DNA of 43,550 nucleotides from Gammaproteobacteria bacterium (lineage in GTDB: Bacteria > Pseudomonadota > Gammaproteobacteria > Pseudomonadales > Pseudomonadaceae), in assembly GCA_018826895.1 (NCBI GenBank), contig JAHJYA010000078.1, forward strand, positions 1 to 43,550, read 5' to 3'. Under the pieces are notes generated by a model. It saw nothing but the letters and a program-made list of their open reading frames with translations, was not told where the DNA came from and searched no databases. Positions 17,070 to 26,979 of the stretch are shown in pieces. The position numbers and the translations under genes were made by a program. Numbering within the stretch: the stretch's first letter is position 1; each line of letters opens with the position of its first letter.

Positions 17070-17767
17070 CAGCCGGCCACCAGCTTGCCGTCTTCCAGGC
17101 GCAGAATGCGGTCCATCTGACGCGCCAGGGAGAGGTCGTGGGTGACCACCAGAAACGCAGTCTGCGAGGCGCTGCTCAGCTCGCGCATCAGGTCCTGGAT
17201 GTCCTGCGCAGTGTGCTGGTCGAGGTTACCAGTAGGCTCATCGAGCAGTACCAGACCTGGCTGGTTGACCAGAGCACGGGCAATCGCAACGCGCTGACGC
17301 TCGCCACCCGAGAGTTCGGCGGGCTTGTGCGACAGGCGATGCCCCAGCCCCACCCGCTCCAGCAGCGCAGTGGCGCGCTGACGGGCCTCGGCGATGCTTG
17401 TACGGCCAATCAGCAACGGCATGCAGACGTTCTCCAGAGCGGTGAACTCCGGCAGCAGGTGGTGGAACTGATAAACGAAACCCAACGCGCGGTTGCGCAG
17501 CAGACCGCGCTGCTTTTCATTAAGCGCTGACAGTTCTTCGCCGGCCAGCCAGACGCTGCCACTGCTGGGCGTGTCGAGCCCGCCGAGCATGTTCAGCAGG
17601 GTGCTCTTGCCCGAGCCCGAGCTGCCGACGATGGCTACTCGCTCACCCGGCAGCAGCTCCAGCTGCAGGTCGTCGAGCACGCGCACCGACTGCGGGCCTT
17701 CGTCGTAGGACTTGCTCAGGTTGCGACAACTCAGAACGGCGCGATCGTGCATCACCGGGTTACTCAT
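17069..17767 (-). CDS. lolD: Lipoprotein-releasing ABC transporter ATPase LolD
   Basis: 232 aa. All ABC motifs are visible: Walker [10 protein letters not shown] at 48-56, the [15 protein letters not shown] signature and Walker [13 protein letters not shown]. It powers lipoprotein extraction with the two flanking permeases. Its start overlaps the preceding permease by 8 bases, and its stop overlaps the next permease start (TGATG), so all three are translationally coupled. A second Met at codon 6 is an alternative start. Confidence 0.96.
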   Translation of the reverse strand: MSNPVMHDRAVLSCRNLSKSYDEGPQSVRVLDDLQLELLPGERVAIVGSSGSGKSTLLNMLGGLDTPSSGSVWLAGEELSALNEKQRGLLRNRALGFVYQFHHLLPEFTALENVCMPLLIGRTSIAEARQRATALLERVGLGHRLSHKPAELSGGERQRVAIARALVNQPGLVLLDEPTGNLDQHTAQDIQDLMRELSSASQTAFLVVTHDLSLARQMDRILRLEDGKLVAG

Positions 17768-19010
17768 AACGCAGGGCCTCCGCGGGCTGGGTGCGCGCCG
17801 CGCGCCAGGCCGGATAAAGGGTGGCGAGAAAACTCAGAAGCAGTGCCGCCGCGCAGACCATCAACACATCGGCGAGCAGCAACTGCGAGGGCAGGTAATC
17901 GATGAAATAAACATCGGCATTGAGAAAGTGAATCCCCAGGGCGCGCTCCAGGGCGGCGATCCCGGCGCTGATATTGAGCGCAGCGAGGCAGCCGAGCACC
18001 GCGCCGATCAGCGTGCCCACCACGCCGATCACCGTGCCCTGGACCATAAAGATCGCCATGATCTGCCGGGGCGTGGCACCCAGGGTGCGCAGAATGGCGA
18101 TATCGCCCTTCTTGTCGGTGACCACCATGACCAGGGTGGAGATGATATTGAATGCCGCCACCGCAACGATCAGCAGCAACAACAGGCCGATCATCGCTTT
18201 TTCCATACGGATGGCCTGGTACAGGTTGCCGTGGGTACGGGTCCAGTCGCGGGCGTAATAGGTGTCGTCGCCCAGGGTCTGCGCCAGCTCCCAGGCGGTA
18301 CGCGGCGCCTGGAACAGGTCGGCGAACTTCAGGCGAATACCCTGCACCTGATCGGCCTGGCGGCGTTGCAGACGCGCCAGGTCCTGCACATGGGTCATGG
18401 CCATAAAGCCGTCGATCTCACCGGCGCCGACATGGAAAATGCCCACGACGGTAAAGCGCTTGAGGCGCGGAAACATCCCCGCGGGGGTGACCGTCACTTC
18501 CGGCGCAACGAAGGTGATGCGATCACCAATGCCCACGCCTAGCTTGGTCGCGGCCTTGTCGCCAATCACAATGCCGAAGTCACCCGGCTTGAGCGCCTGC
18601 AGGCTGCCTTGCTGAAAGAAGTCGCCAATGATCGACACCTTCGGCTCCTCCAGCGGGTCGACGGCATTGATCAGCACTTTCTGCACCGTGCCTTCGTGGG
18701 TTAACAAACCCTGCATCTGGCTGAATGGCGCCACGGCGAGGACCTGCGGATTTTCCAGGGCACGCTCGCCAAGGCTGCGCCAGTCGTCGATCGGCGTCGC
18801 CGATTCGAGCGTGGCATGGGGCACCATGCCGAGCACGCGGGTGCGCATCTCGTGATCGAAGCCGTTCATCACCGATAGCACGAGAATCATCACCAGCACC
18901 CCGAGGGCCAGGCCAATCATCGACGTGAGGGAAATAAAGGAAACGAAATGGTTGCGGCGCTTGGCCCGCGTGTAACGCGTGCCGATAAATACGAACAGAG
19001 GTCTGAACAT
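17760..19010 (-). CDS. lolC: Lipoprotein-releasing ABC transporter permease (first gene, LolC position)
   Basis: 416 aa, same design as the gene at 15822: one N-terminal helix, a periplasmic domain, and a C-terminal FtsX domain with [20 protein letters not shown] and ending [19 protein letters not shown]. The periplasmic hook-like loop is [10 protein letters not shown] near 183-192. First gene of the lol operon. No clear purine-rich ribosome-binding site is seen upstream of the ATG at 19010 (the upstream bases are CAGCCTCCCAC), which is unusual beside its neighbours. Divergent from the PilZ gene, with 96 bp between the two starts. Confidence 0.9.
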   Translation of the reverse strand: MFRPLFVFIGTRYTRAKRRNHFVSFISLTSMIGLALGVLVMILVLSVMNGFDHEMRTRVLGMVPHATLESATPIDDWRSLGERALENPQVLAVAPFSQMQGLLTHEGTVQKVLINAVDPLEEPKVSIIGDFFQQGSLQALKPGDFGIVIGDKAATKLGVGIGDRITFVAPEVTVTPAGMFPRLKRFTVVGIFHVGAGEIDGFMAMTHVQDLARLQRRQADQVQGIRLKFADLFQAPRTAWELAQTLGDDTYYARDWTRTHGNLYQAIRMEKAMIGLLLLLIVAVAAFNIISTLVMVVTDKKGDIAILRTLGATPRQIMAIFMVQGTVIGVVGTLIGAVLGCLAALNISAGIAALERALGIHFLNADVYFIDYLPSQLLLADVLMVCAAALLLSFLATLYPAWRAARTQPAEALRYE

Positions 19011-19106
19011 GTGGGAGGCTGGTTCGAGGAAAAAGAGGAACGTCCTTGTGGCGGGGCCTGGCGAGCAGCTTTACACTCAGACCACCACCGCTACCATGGG
19101 TTCGCC

Positions 19107-19688
19107 ATGTCGACTCAAGATGTAGATGATCGCCGCGAATACTATCGTATCGATGACACGATCGCACTGGATTTCACCCCCCTGCACGGTGCCGAGGCCC
19201 TGGCCAGCGATGCGCTGCATGACAGCTCGCCGCTGTTCAACCTGCTCAGTGACCTACACCTGATGGACTTCGAGTCCCAGCACCTGCTGCGCCATATCGG
19301 TGAGCGCGACCGCACCCTGGCCAACTACCTCAAGGTGATGAACAAGCGCATCGACCTGCTCGGCCAGGCCGTCGCCCAGGGCCTGCTGCGCGACATCGGC
19401 ACACCCAAACAGGTCAGCCTGTCGGAAGGCGGGGTCAGTTTCACCAGTGCCCAAGCCGTCGCGGTCGGTGAACATCTGGCGATCAAGATGGTGCTGATGC
19501 CCCAGGCTCTGGGTCTGCTGCTGCGCGCTCAGGTCATCCATTGCCGCACGCTGGCGGATCAGCAGTTCGAGATCGGCACCGAGTTTGAAGCCCTCACCGA
19601 AGCCCAGCGCCAGTTGCTCGCACGCCACATCCTGCAGCGCCAGGCCCTTGAACGTCGCCAGGCGCGTGAACAGACTGACCCTTCCTGA
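19107..19688 (+). CDS. PilZ-domain protein with a helical insertion
   Basis: 193 aa. The c-di-GMP-binding RxxxR motif is at the start (Arg10-Arg14 in RREYYR). The second PilZ motif comes 90 residues later as SLSEGG (104-109), where the usual Asp/Asn is replaced by Ser. Normally these motifs are about 20-30 residues apart. Between them (about 37-95) is a predicted helical, heptad-like segment, LLSDLHLMDFESQHLLRHI and LANYLKVMNKRIDLLGQAV. This recalls the tetrameric PilZ proteins of Xanthomonas (XC_6012 type), where a long helix inserted in the domain drives oligomerisation. The start at 19107 is preferred over long upstream extensions, which read antisense through the permease gene. c-di-GMP binding is uncertain because of the Ser substitution. 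Confidence 0.82.
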   Translation: MSTQDVDDRREYYRIDDTIALDFTPLHGAEALASDALHDSSPLFNLLSDLHLMDFESQHLLRHIGERDRTLANYLKVMNKRIDLLGQAVAQGLLRDIGTPKQVSLSEGGVSFTSAQAVAVGEHLAIKMVLMPQALGLLLRAQVIHCRTLADQQFEIGTEFEALTEAQRQLLARHILQRQALERRQAREQTDPS

Positions 19689-19699
19689 CGAGAGCCGCC

Positions 19700-19996
19700 A
19701 TGCCCCGCCTCGCCCTGTTACTAAGTTTGCTCCTGCCCCTGTGCAGCCATGCCGAGACCCTGCAGATCCCGCTAGGCGCACAAGGTGCCGAGTCTGCAAA
19801 TGATCTGCCGCGCCGTGGCGAATCACGCCGTGCGGTGCTGGAACGTTTTGGCCTGGCGGATGAGGAGCACCCCAGCGTCGGCCAGCCGCCGATTACCCGC
19901 TGGGATTACCGCACCTTCAGCGTGTATTTTGAATACGATCACGTGGTCAACAGCGTGCGCCACCATCAACCCCGTACGGACAAGGAACAACCGTGA
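19700..19996 (+). CDS. Small exported conserved hypothetical protein
   Basis: 98 aa. A clear Sec signal peptide (MPRLALLLSLLLPLCSHA, predicted cleavage before ETL) leaves a mature protein of about 80 residues. It is rich in charged residues and has a DYRTFSVYFEYDHV beta-like stretch. No family function is known to me. It starts 11 bases after the PilZ stop, and its stop overlaps the GTG start of the phosphodiesterase gene (GTGA), so it is translationally coupled to both neighbours and probably expressed with them. Confidence 0.8.
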   Translation: MPRLALLLSLLLPLCSHAETLQIPLGAQGAESANDLPRRGESRRAVLERFGLADEEHPSVGQPPITRWDYRTFSVYFEYDHVVNSVRHHQPRTDKEQP

Positions 19997-20730
19997 CCCT
20001 TATTTACGGCCACCGCGGCGCCAAGGGCGAAGCGCCCGAGAACACCCTCGCCAGCTTCCAGCGCTGCCTGGAGCACGGCGTCAACCGCTGCGAACTGGAT
20101 TTACACCTGTCGCGCGATGGCGAGCTGATGGTGATCCACGACCCGACCCTGAAGCGTACGACGGGTCTACGCGGGAAGGTCCAGCAGCATGATGCAGCGG
20201 AGCTGCAAGGCTACGATGCCCGCCTGGGCGGGCCGGGCTGGATCAGCCCCTGCCCTATTCCGCGCCTGGAAACGCTATTCGAGCAATGCCCCTTCGAGCA
20301 CTGGCAACTCGAGGTCAAAAGCGTCTCGCGGGTGCGTGCGGCGAGAACTGTACAAGCCATCGCCGCTCTGGCCGAACGCCACGGTCTGAGTGAACGGGTT
20401 ACCGTCACCTCAAGCTCGCGGGAAGTGCTGCGCGCCCTGCAGCAACATGCGCCGCACCTGGCTCGCGGCCTGGTGGCCGAGTACGCCTGGCTGGACCCAC
20501 TGAAGGTGGCACGCCACTACGGCTGCAACCTGTTGGCCCTGAACTGGACCCTGTGCACCCCCGAACGCCAGCTCAAGGCCCAGAAAGCCGGCCTGCATGT
20601 CTCGGTATGGACGGTCAATGACGCCGCACTGATGCGCCGCCTCGCCGACTTTGGCGTGGACAGCCTGATCACCGATTTTCCTGGTCTGGCTGTTTCGACG
20701 TTGCGGGGCGAAATGTTTGGAGAGGGTTAG
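19993..20730 (+). CDS. Glycerophosphodiester phosphodiesterase
   Basis: 245 aa, a GDPD TIM-barrel of the UgpQ type. The catalytic and metal residues appear in order: His7 (YGHRGAKGEAPENT), Glu34 and Asp36 (CELDLHLS), and His49 (VIHDPTL). It hydrolyses glycerophosphodiesters to glycerol-3-phosphate and an alcohol. No signal peptide, so cytoplasmic. It starts at a GTG inside the GTGA overlap with the small exported protein. A REP-like half element and a strong terminator follow. Confidence 0.92.
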   Translation: MTLIYGHRGAKGEAPENTLASFQRCLEHGVNRCELDLHLSRDGELMVIHDPTLKRTTGLRGKVQQHDAAELQGYDARLGGPGWISPCPIPRLETLFEQCPFEHWQLEVKSVSRVRAARTVQAIAALAERHGLSERVTVTSSSREVLRALQQHAPHLARGLVAEYAWLDPLKVARHYGCNLLALNWTLCTPERQLKAQKAGLHVSVWTVNDAALMRRLADFGVDSLITDFPGLAVSTLRGEMFGEG

Positions 20731-20760
20731 CCGCGCGACGTTGATTGCTTTTAAGGTTGG

Positions 20761-20783
20761 TCGCGGCTAAAGCCCCTCCCACA
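20761..20783 (+). repeat. REP-like half element
   Basis: TCGCGGCTAAAGC followed by CCCTCCCACA. Its reverse complement is found, interrupted, at 8163-8200. It lies between the GDPD stop and the terminator at 20793. Confidence 0.6.
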
Positions 20784-20792
20784 ACTAGCACC

Positions 20793-20826
20793 CACAAAAA
20801 AACCGGCAAACGCCGGTTTTTTTGTG
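20793..20826. terminator. Bidirectional intrinsic terminator
   Basis: CACAAAAAAACCGGC pairs with GCCGGTTTTTTTGTG across AAAC. The A and T tracts on both sides suit both the plus-strand GDPD operon (stop at 20730) and the minus-strand sth gene (stop at 20927, about 100 bp away). Confidence 0.93.
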
Positions 20827-20926
20827 CAGCTGCCTGGTCAGAAGCTTTCCCGGTTTGGCCAGCGCCAACGCCGGGAATCGCTGAAGGGGTGCTCCCCGAC
20901 CGGCTCAGGCCGCCGGCCGGAGCCAC

Positions 20927-22321
20927 TCAAAAAAGCCGGTTCAGGCCATCGAACGCCGCCACCCGATAGGCTTCAGCCATGGTCGGATAGTTGAAGGTGG
21001 TGTTGACGAAGTATTTGATGCTATTGGCTTCGCCCTTCTGGTTCATGATCGCCTGGCCGATATGCACGATCTCCGAGGCCTGGTAGCCGAAGCAATGCAC
21101 GCCCAACACTTCCAGGGTTTCGCGGTGGAAGAGGATCTTCAGCATGCCCACCGGCTCATGGGAAATCTGCGCCCGTGCCATGCTCTTGAAGAACGCCTTG
21201 CCCACTTCGTACGGCACCTTGGCCTGGGTCAGCTCACGCTCGTTCTTGCCGATCGAGCTGATCTCCGGAATGGTGTAGATACCGGTCGGCACGTCGTCGA
21301 CGAAGCGCCAGCTACCATTGTCGATGATATTGCCCGCCGCCGATCGGCCCTGGTCATAGGCGGCACTGGCCAGGCTCGGCCAACCGATCACGTCGCCAGC
21401 GGCAAAGATGTTCGGCACTTCGGTGCGGTAATGCTCGTCGACCTCGATCTGTCCGCGGCCGTTGACCTTGATGCCGATATTTTCCAGGCCCAGGCTGTCA
21501 GTGTTACCGGTACGGCCGTTACACCAGAGCAAGGCATCGGCCTTGATCTTCTTGCCGGACTTGAGGTGCAGGATGACGCCGTTATCCAGGCCTTCGATGC
21601 TTTCGTACTCTTCGTTATGGCGAATCAGCACGTTGGTGTTGCGCAGGTGATAGCTCAGTGCATCGGAAATCTCGGCGTCGAGGAAGCTCAGCAGTTGCTC
21701 GCGGTTGTCGATCAGGTCGACCAACACACCCAGACCGCTGAAAATCGAGGCGTACTCACAACCGATAACCCCGGCGCCGTAGATGATCAGCCGGCGCGGC
21801 GTGTGGCTGAGGGTCAGGATAGTGTCGCTGTCATACACCCGGGCATGATTGAAGTCCACGCCAGCAGGCCGATAAGGCCGCGAGCCGGTGGCGATGATGA
21901 TCTGCTTGGCCACCAGCTTCTCGACCACACCATTGGCGCAGACCACTTCAATGGTCTGCTCGTCGGCGAAGCTGCCGGTGCCGAAGAACACATCGATACG
22001 GTTACGGGCGTAATAGCTGGTGCGCGAGGTGACCTGCTTGGCGATCACCCGCTCGGCGCTTTTCAGCACGTCCGGGAAGGAGAACCAGCGCGGCTCGCCG
22101 ATCTGGCGGAACATCGGGTTGGTGTTGAACTGCATGATCTGGCGCACAGAATGGCGCAGCGCTTTGGACGGGATGGTGCCAAGGTGGGTGCAGTTGCCGC
22201 CTACTTCGCGGCGACTGTCGACCACGGCCACCTTCTTGCCGGCCTTGGCCGCGTTCATTGCCGCGCCTTCACCCGCTGGGCCGGAACCCAGTACCACCAC
22301 ATCGTAGTTGTAGACCGCCAT
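20927..22321 (-). CDS. sth: Soluble pyridine nucleotide transhydrogenase
   Basis: 464 aa. This flavoprotein transfers hydride between NADPH and NAD+ in the cytoplasm, helping to dissipate excess NADPH. The FAD-binding [10 protein letters not shown] is at 12-21 and the NAD(P)-binding [13 protein letters not shown] in the middle. In the redox-disulfide position the motif reads [13 protein letters not shown]: the first Cys is kept but the second is Thr, as expected for Sth rather than dihydrolipoamide dehydrogenase. AAGGAG upstream supports the ATG. It follows nqrM in the same direction, with about 95 bp between them. Confidence 0.96.
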   Translation of the reverse strand: MAVYNYDVVVLGSGPAGEGAAMNAAKAGKKVAVVDSRREVGGNCTHLGTIPSKALRHSVRQIMQFNTNPMFRQIGEPRWFSFPDVLKSAERVIAKQVTSRTSYYARNRIDVFFGTGSFADEQTIEVVCANGVVEKLVAKQIIIATGSRPYRPAGVDFNHARVYDSDTILTLSHTPRRLIIYGAGVIGCEYASIFSGLGVLVDLIDNREQLLSFLDAEISDALSYHLRNTNVLIRHNEEYESIEGLDNGVILHLKSGKKIKADALLWCNGRTGNTDSLGLENIGIKVNGRGQIEVDEHYRTEVPNIFAAGDVIGWPSLASAAYDQGRSAAGNIIDNGSWRFVDDVPTGIYTIPEISSIGKNERELTQAKVPYEVGKAFFKSMARAQISHEPVGMLKILFHRETLEVLGVHCFGYQASEIVHIGQAIMNQKGEANSIKYFVNTTFNYPTMAEAYRVAAFDGLNRLF

Positions 22322-22417
22322 GTTTACTCCTTCGGGTCAGGCCGGCGCGCTTGTGGCACATCCCGGCAGGGCCGGTGTGCAGTGCACGCCCCGGCTATCA
22401 ATCTATACAAAAAACAA

Positions 22418-22645
22418 TCAGCGCTTGCTCGCGTCGTAGGCCAGATCGGTCGAGGCGTCGCTTGGGTCGCGGTTGATCTCTTCACACTTCTCGCGGCTAC
22501 CGCCGCAGATCGAACACTCTTTCTCGATGCCCAGGTTGGCGATGCCGCCACAGGACCCTGCGATGGGCTTGCGCCCCATGATCACACCCACGGCCATCAT
22601 GCCAACGACGGCCAGCATGGCCACAAATACCACTAGAAAGGTCAT
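22418..22645 (-). CDS. nqrM: Na+-NQR maturation factor NqrM
   Basis: 75 aa. One N-terminal transmembrane helix (about 2-24) is followed by a soluble part with four Cys: Cys32 (GSCGGIANLGI), Cys44 and Cys47 (CSIC), and Cys54. This is the NqrM (DUF539) pattern. In Vibrio, NqrM is needed to place the iron centre between NqrD and NqrE, with the Cys thought to carry the metal. Its start overlaps the apbE stop (ATGA). It is the last gene in the nqr group before sth. Confidence 0.93.
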   Translation of the reverse strand: MTFLVVFVAMLAVVGMMAVGVIMGRKPIAGSCGGIANLGIEKECSICGGSREKCEEINRDPSDASTDLAYDASKR

Positions 22646-23670
22646 GGTTCATCTCCTGCAGCGAAAAGCTGCTCGAAAGTCGGCGTGCTGCGTGTGACGA
22701 AGCCATCGTCTTCACGCGTCACGAAAAATGCCGCGATGCCATTGCGTTGCGCATACTCCAGGCCCGCTTCCGGGCCAAGCACCATCAATAGCGTAGACAA
22801 GCCATCGGCGCGCAAGGTCGAGGGATCGGCCACAGTAACCGAGGCCAGACGATGGGTCACGGGTTTGCCGGTCAGTGGATCCAACGTATGGGAGTAACGC
22901 CGCCCCTGCTCCTCGAAATAATTGCGGTAGTCGCCCGAGGTGGAAATGCCGTAACCATCGAGTTGCAGGATACGCTGCGCGACCTGTTCGTCATCACGCG
23001 GCGCCTCCAGACCGATGCGCCAGTGACTGCCATCCGGCTTGAGCCCGGCCGCCTTGAGCTCGCCGGTGGCTTCCACCAGGTAGCTGCGCACCCCCAGCTC
23101 GCCCAGGCGCGCGACTATGCGATCGACGGCGTAGCCCGCCGCAATGCTATTGAAGTCGACCTGCACATCGGCGTCTTTGCACAGCTGCTCGCCTTCGACA
23201 CGCAGGTGTTGCTGGCCCATGCGCTGACGCACCTCGGCCAGTTGCGCCTCACTGGGAACCGCCTCACCCTGCCCCTTGGGGCCGAACCCCCAGAGGTCGA
23301 GCAGCGGCTCCAGCGTCAGATCGAACGCCCCTTGGCTGTCGACATGCAGTTGCTCACCCGCAGCGAGTAAAGTCAGCACGCCCTCGGGCATGGTCTGGCA
23401 AGTGCCGGCCGGTGCCTGGTTGAACTGCTCGATCAGCGAGTCTGCGCGGTAGGTCGACATCTGCTGATCAATCTCGGCCAGGATCGCCTCGGTCGCCGCC
23501 TTGAGCTCGGCTGCCGGCGCGACCTCGGCACTGCGCACGTACTTGACCGAATAGGTGCTGCCCATGGTGGGCCCACCGAAGGATTCGATCTTCTCAGAAT
23601 TGAAACAGCCCGTTAGGGCTGCCGCGAGAGCGACAGCGATAACGGGCTGAGATACAGCTGACTTCATCAT
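22642..23670 (-). CDS. apbE: FAD:protein FMN transferase ApbE (lipoprotein)
   Basis: 342 aa. The signal segment ends in a lipobox (LTGC, Cys22). ApbE transfers FMN from FAD to Thr residues of target proteins on the periplasmic side, here NqrB and NqrC. Family motifs include GPTMGSTYSVKY, DFNSIAAGYAVDRI, TSGDYRNYF and HTLDPLTGKPV. The start is at 23670 (MMKSAV) or one codon later; it overlaps the nqrF stop (TGATGATG). Longer versions read through nqrF in another phase. Its place right after nqrF matches its role. Confidence 0.95.
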   Translation of the reverse strand: MMKSAVSQPVIAVALAAALTGCFNSEKIESFGGPTMGSTYSVKYVRSAEVAPAAELKAATEAILAEIDQQMSTYRADSLIEQFNQAPAGTCQTMPEGVLTLLAAGEQLHVDSQGAFDLTLEPLLDLWGFGPKGQGEAVPSEAQLAEVRQRMGQQHLRVEGEQLCKDADVQVDFNSIAAGYAVDRIVARLGELGVRSYLVEATGELKAAGLKPDGSHWRIGLEAPRDDEQVAQRILQLDGYGISTSGDYRNYFEEQGRRYSHTLDPLTGKPVTHRLASVTVADPSTLRADGLSTLLMVLGPEAGLEYAQRNGIAAFFVTREDDGFVTRSTPTFEQLFAAGDEP

Positions 23671-24896
23671 CAACCGCCGAAGTCGTCGAGCAGGATATTT
23701 TCCGGCTCCACACCCAGGTCGGTGAGCATCTTGATCACTGCGGCGTTCATCATGGGTGGACCACACATGTAGAATTCGCAGTCTTCCGGGGCCGGGTGGT
23801 CCTTGAGGTAGTTCTCGAAGAGCACGTTGTGGATAAAGCCCTTGAGGCCCGTCCAGTTGTCTTCCGGCAGCGGATCGGACAGCGCCAGGTGCCATTTGAA
23901 GTTCGGGTTTTCGGCCTGCAGCTGGTCGTACTCTTCGACGTAGAACGCCTCACGCATGGAGCGTGCGCCGTACCAGAAGCTGATCTTGCGGGTCGACTTG
24001 AGGCGCTTGAGCTGGTCGAAGATGTGCGAGCGCATCGGCGCCATACCGGCACCACCGCCGACGAAGACCATCTCGGCATCGGTGTCCTTGGCGAAGAACT
24101 CACCGAACGGACCGTACACGGTAACCTTGTCACCTTCCTTGAGGCTGAACACCCAGGAACTCATCTTGCCCGGCGGCAGGTCATCCTTGCCCGGCGGCGG
24201 CGAGGCAATACGGATGTTGAACTTCACCAGACCCACTTCTTCCGGGTAGTTGGCCATGGAGTAAGCGCGAATGGTGGTCTCTTCGACCTTCGACACGTAC
24301 TTCCACTGGTTGAACCTGTCCCAGTCGCCGCGGTACTCCTCCTGGATGTCGAAGTCCTTGTAGTTGACGGTGTGCGGCGGGCATTCCAGCTGCACGTAAC
24401 CACCGGCGCGGAAGTCGACGTTCTCGCCTTCCGGCAACTTGAGCGTCAGCTCCTTGATGAAGGTGGCGACGTTCGGGTTGGACAACACCGTGCATTCCCA
24501 CTTCTTCACGCCGAAGACTTCTTCCGGCACCTCGATCTTCATGTCCTGCTTGACCGAGGCCTGGCAGGACAGGCGCCAGCCTTCCTTCGCTTCACGACGG
24601 GTGAAGTGCGACTCTTCGGTCGAGAGCATTTCGCCGCCGCCCGACTCGATGATGCACTTGCACTGGGCGCAGGTACCGCCGCCGCCACAGGCCGACGACA
24701 GGAAGATGTTGTTGGCAGCCAGGGTCTGCAGCAGTTTGCCGCCGGCCGGCACCACGATGGTCTTCTCGCCATTGATTTCGATGCTCACGTCACCGCTGGA
24801 AACCAGCTTGGCGCGTGCCGCGAGAATGATCAGCACCAACCCCAGCACAATGCCGGTGAACATGCCGATCGCGATGAAAATCTCGTAACTGATCAT
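23670..24896 (-). CDS. nqrF: Na+-NQR subunit F (NADH dehydrogenase subunit)
   Basis: 408 aa. An N-terminal membrane helix (about 5-27) is followed by a [2Fe-2S] ferredoxin domain with Cys70, Cys76, Cys79 and Cys111. The FAD site has RAYSMAN and the NADH-binding region has [11 protein letters not shown]. NqrF accepts hydride from NADH and starts electron flow through the sodium pump. It lies 15 bp downstream of nqrE and overlaps apbE. Confidence 0.97.
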   Translation of the reverse strand: MISYEIFIAIGMFTGIVLGLVLIILAARAKLVSSGDVSIEINGEKTIVVPAGGKLLQTLAANNIFLSSACGGGGTCAQCKCIIESGGGEMLSTEESHFTRREAKEGWRLSCQASVKQDMKIEVPEEVFGVKKWECTVLSNPNVATFIKELTLKLPEGENVDFRAGGYVQLECPPHTVNYKDFDIQEEYRGDWDRFNQWKYVSKVEETTIRAYSMANYPEEVGLVKFNIRIASPPPGKDDLPPGKMSSWVFSLKEGDKVTVYGPFGEFFAKDTDAEMVFVGGGAGMAPMRSHIFDQLKRLKSTRKISFWYGARSMREAFYVEEYDQLQAENPNFKWHLALSDPLPEDNWTGLKGFIHNVLFENYLKDHPAPEDCEFYMCGPPMMNAAVIKMLTDLGVEPENILLDDFGG

Positions 24897-24911
24897 ATCG
24901 TCATCCCTTCC

Positions 24912-25520
24912 TTACAACTGCACGCCGGAGAAGGACATGAAGCCCAACGACATCAGACCGATGGTGATGAAGGTGATGCCCAGACCCTGCAGACCGTCGG
25001 GCACATCGCTGTACTTGAGCTTCTCGCGGATACCGGCCAGGGCGGCGATCGCCAGCGCCCAGGAGACACCGGCACCGACACCGTAGACGGTGCTCTCGGC
25101 CAGGTTGTAGTCGCGTTCGACCATAAACAGCGAGCCACCCATGATGGCGCAGTTCACAGTAATCAGCGGCAGGAACACGCCCAGGGCGTTGTACAGCGAC
25201 GGCACATACTTATCGAGGGTCATCTCAAGGATCTGCACCAGCGCCGCGATGACACCGATGAAGGTCAGCAGCCCCAGGAAGCTCAGGTCAACCTCGGGAT
25301 AACCGGCCCAAGCCAGCGCCCCGTCCTTGAGCAACAGGGTGTAGATCAGGTTGTTCACCGGCATGGTGATACCCAGCACCACGATGACCGCGACGCCCAG
25401 ACCAATGGCGGTCTCGACCTTCTTGGAAATGGCGATGAAGGTACACATGCCGAGGAAGAACGCCAGGGCCATGTTCTCGACGAACACCGCACGGACGAAC
25501 AGGCTGATGTAGTGCTCCAT
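24912..25520 (-). CDS. nqrE: Na+-NQR subunit E
   Basis: 202 aa, six predicted membrane helices. NqrE and NqrD form a pseudo-symmetric membrane pair with an iron centre between them; Cys residues in helix regions (for example GMCTF near 24-27 and VNCAIMG) are the expected iron ligands. The start overlaps the nqrD stop by one base. Recognition is by sequence pattern and operon position. Confidence 0.96.
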   Translation of the reverse strand: MEHYISLFVRAVFVENMALAFFLGMCTFIAISKKVETAIGLGVAVIVVLGITMPVNNLIYTLLLKDGALAWAGYPEVDLSFLGLLTFIGVIAALVQILEMTLDKYVPSLYNALGVFLPLITVNCAIMGGSLFMVERDYNLAESTVYGVGAGVSWALAIAALAGIREKLKYSDVPDGLQGLGITFITIGLMSLGFMSFSGVQL

Positions 25521-26188
25521 TAGTAGGCCTCCTTGCTGGACACCTGAGGCGCCATCTTGAAGCTCGGCTTCTCAAGCTGGTCCTTCTTCCACACACGGAT
25601 GCCCCAGATGAACAGCCCGATCAGGAAGAACGCCGACGGTGGCAGCAGCAGCATGCCGTTGGGCTGGTACCAGCCGCCATCGTTGACCACCGGAATGATC
25701 TCGTAACCCATCAGTTTGCCGGCACCGAACAGCTCACGAATGATGCCCAGGGCGATCAGCATGGCGCTGTAGCCCAAACCGTTACCGATACCGTCGAAGA
25801 ATGACAGCACGGGCGGGTTCTGCATGGCGAAGGCTTCGGCACGCCCCATCACAATGCAGTTGGTGATGATCAGGCCGACGAATACCGATAACTGTTTCGA
25901 CAGGCTGAAGGCATAGGCCTTGAGTAACTGATCGACCACGATTACCAGGGACGCGATGATCACCATCTGCACGATCATGCGGATCGAACCGGGGATCTGG
26001 CTGCGGATCATCGAGATGAACAGGTTGGAGAACCCGGTCACCAGAGTCAGCGCGGCCGACATCACCAGCGCAGTCTTGAGGTTCGAGGTGACCGCCAGGG
26101 CGGAACAGATCCCGAGGATCTGCAGGCCGATGGGGTTGTTGTTGAAAATCGGGTTGAGCAGGACTTCTTTAATAGTCGGCTGCGACAT
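25520..26188 (-). CDS. nqrD: Na+-NQR subunit D
   Basis: 222 aa, six membrane helices, partner of NqrE. Conserved Cys in LGICSALAV and [13 protein letters not shown] are the likely iron ligands. The ATG at 26188 (MSQPTIKEV) is the better start because GGGAGG lies 8 bases upstream; a TTG two codons earlier would crowd it. It begins 2 bases after the nqrC stop. Confidence 0.96.
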   Translation of the reverse strand: MSQPTIKEVLLNPIFNNNPIGLQILGICSALAVTSNLKTALVMSAALTLVTGFSNLFISMIRSQIPGSIRMIVQMVIIASLVIVVDQLLKAYAFSLSKQLSVFVGLIITNCIVMGRAEAFAMQNPPVLSFFDGIGNGLGYSAMLIALGIIRELFGAGKLMGYEIIPVVNDGGWYQPNGMLLLPPSAFFLIGLFIWGIRVWKKDQLEKPSFKMAPQVSSKEAY

Positions 26189-26190
26189 GA

Positions 26191-26979
26191 TCAAGCCTCC
26201 CCTGCGCGCAGGTTAGCGATAAACGGACCGAAGCCGTTCTGGCCCAGCCAGAACTTCAGCAGGTGATCGACACCGTTACTGGTCAGGGTCGCACCGGCCA
26301 GGCCATCGACCTGGTGTTCGGCGCGCGGGCTCTGTGGATCGACGCCACCCTTGACGACCTGCACGGCCAGCTTGCCGCTGTCATCGAACAGCGTCTTGCC
26401 TGGCCACTGACCCTTCCATTTCGGGTTGTCGACTTTGCCGCCCAGGCCCGGGGTTTCGCCGTGCTGGTAGAAGCCCATACCAACCACGGTATTGAGGTCA
26501 CCCTTGACGGCAATAAAGCCATACAAGGTCGACCACAGGCCGTAACCACGCACCGGCAGGATCAGCGTATCCAGCTCGCCATCCTTCTCCACCACATACA
26601 CGGTCGAGTAGTGCTCCAGACGCTTGATCGAGGCAATGTCCTGGCTACCCGGAAGCGCGCTGGACGTTTGCGGGTCCTTGGCGGCCTTCAGGGGGTCGAA
26701 CGTGACCGGATCGCGCGCATCGGAAAACTTGCCAGTCTGCAGATCCACGAGTCGGGCACTGATGGTGCCGTTGAACATTTCCTTGACCTGCGCACTGGAC
26801 ATGCCCGGATCACCCAGGCCGGCAATGGCCAGGATGCTGCGCTGCTTGTCCAGCAAACGGTTGTCCACCTGGGTCGGCTTCAGCGCCACCGCGGCGCCGG
26901 CGACGAACACCGAGCAAACCAGACAGACCAGCAGGGCCACCACCAGCGTGCGGGTGGTGGATTCTTTTTGACTAGACAT
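26191..26979 (-). CDS. nqrC: Na+-NQR subunit C
   Basis: 262 aa. An N-terminal membrane helix (about 11-32) is followed by a periplasmic domain that carries covalent FMN. The flavinylation motif reads [10 protein letters not shown], with acceptor Thr231; the usual Ser before GAT is Ala here, and NqrB shows the same change. ApbE, encoded downstream, is the enzyme expected to attach the FMN. It overlaps nqrB by 8 bases. Confidence 0.96.
   Translation of the reverse strand: MSSQKESTTRTLVVALLVCLVCSVFVAGAAVALKPTQVDNRLLDKQRSILAIAGLGDPGMSSAQVKEMFNGTISARLVDLQTGKFSDARDPVTFDPLKAAKDPQTSSALPGSQDIASIKRLEHYSTVYVVEKDGELDTLILPVRGYGLWSTLYGFIAVKGDLNTVVGMGFYQHGETPGLGGKVDNPKWKGQWPGKTLFDDSGKLAVQVVKGGVDPQSPRAEHQVDGLAGATLTSNGVDHLLKFWLGQNGFGPFIANLRAGEA

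Noticed and set aside
18948..19106. N-terminal extension of the PilZ gene
   Set aside because: It would read antisense through the start of the upstream permease; the ATG at 19107 gives the expected protein.
20899..20924. GC-rich stem near the sth stop (GGCTC/GAGCC) as a terminator
   Set aside because: No T tract follows on the minus strand; the strong terminator at 20793-20826 is the better candidate.
23671..23895. 75-residue N-terminal extension of ApbE
   Set aside because: This part is the nqrF C-terminal coding region read in another phase; the lipoprotein signal starts at 23670.
23796..25523. Long plus-strand frame opposite nqrF and nqrE
   Set aside because: Same antisense effect; no start signals or motifs, and both nqr genes are secure.
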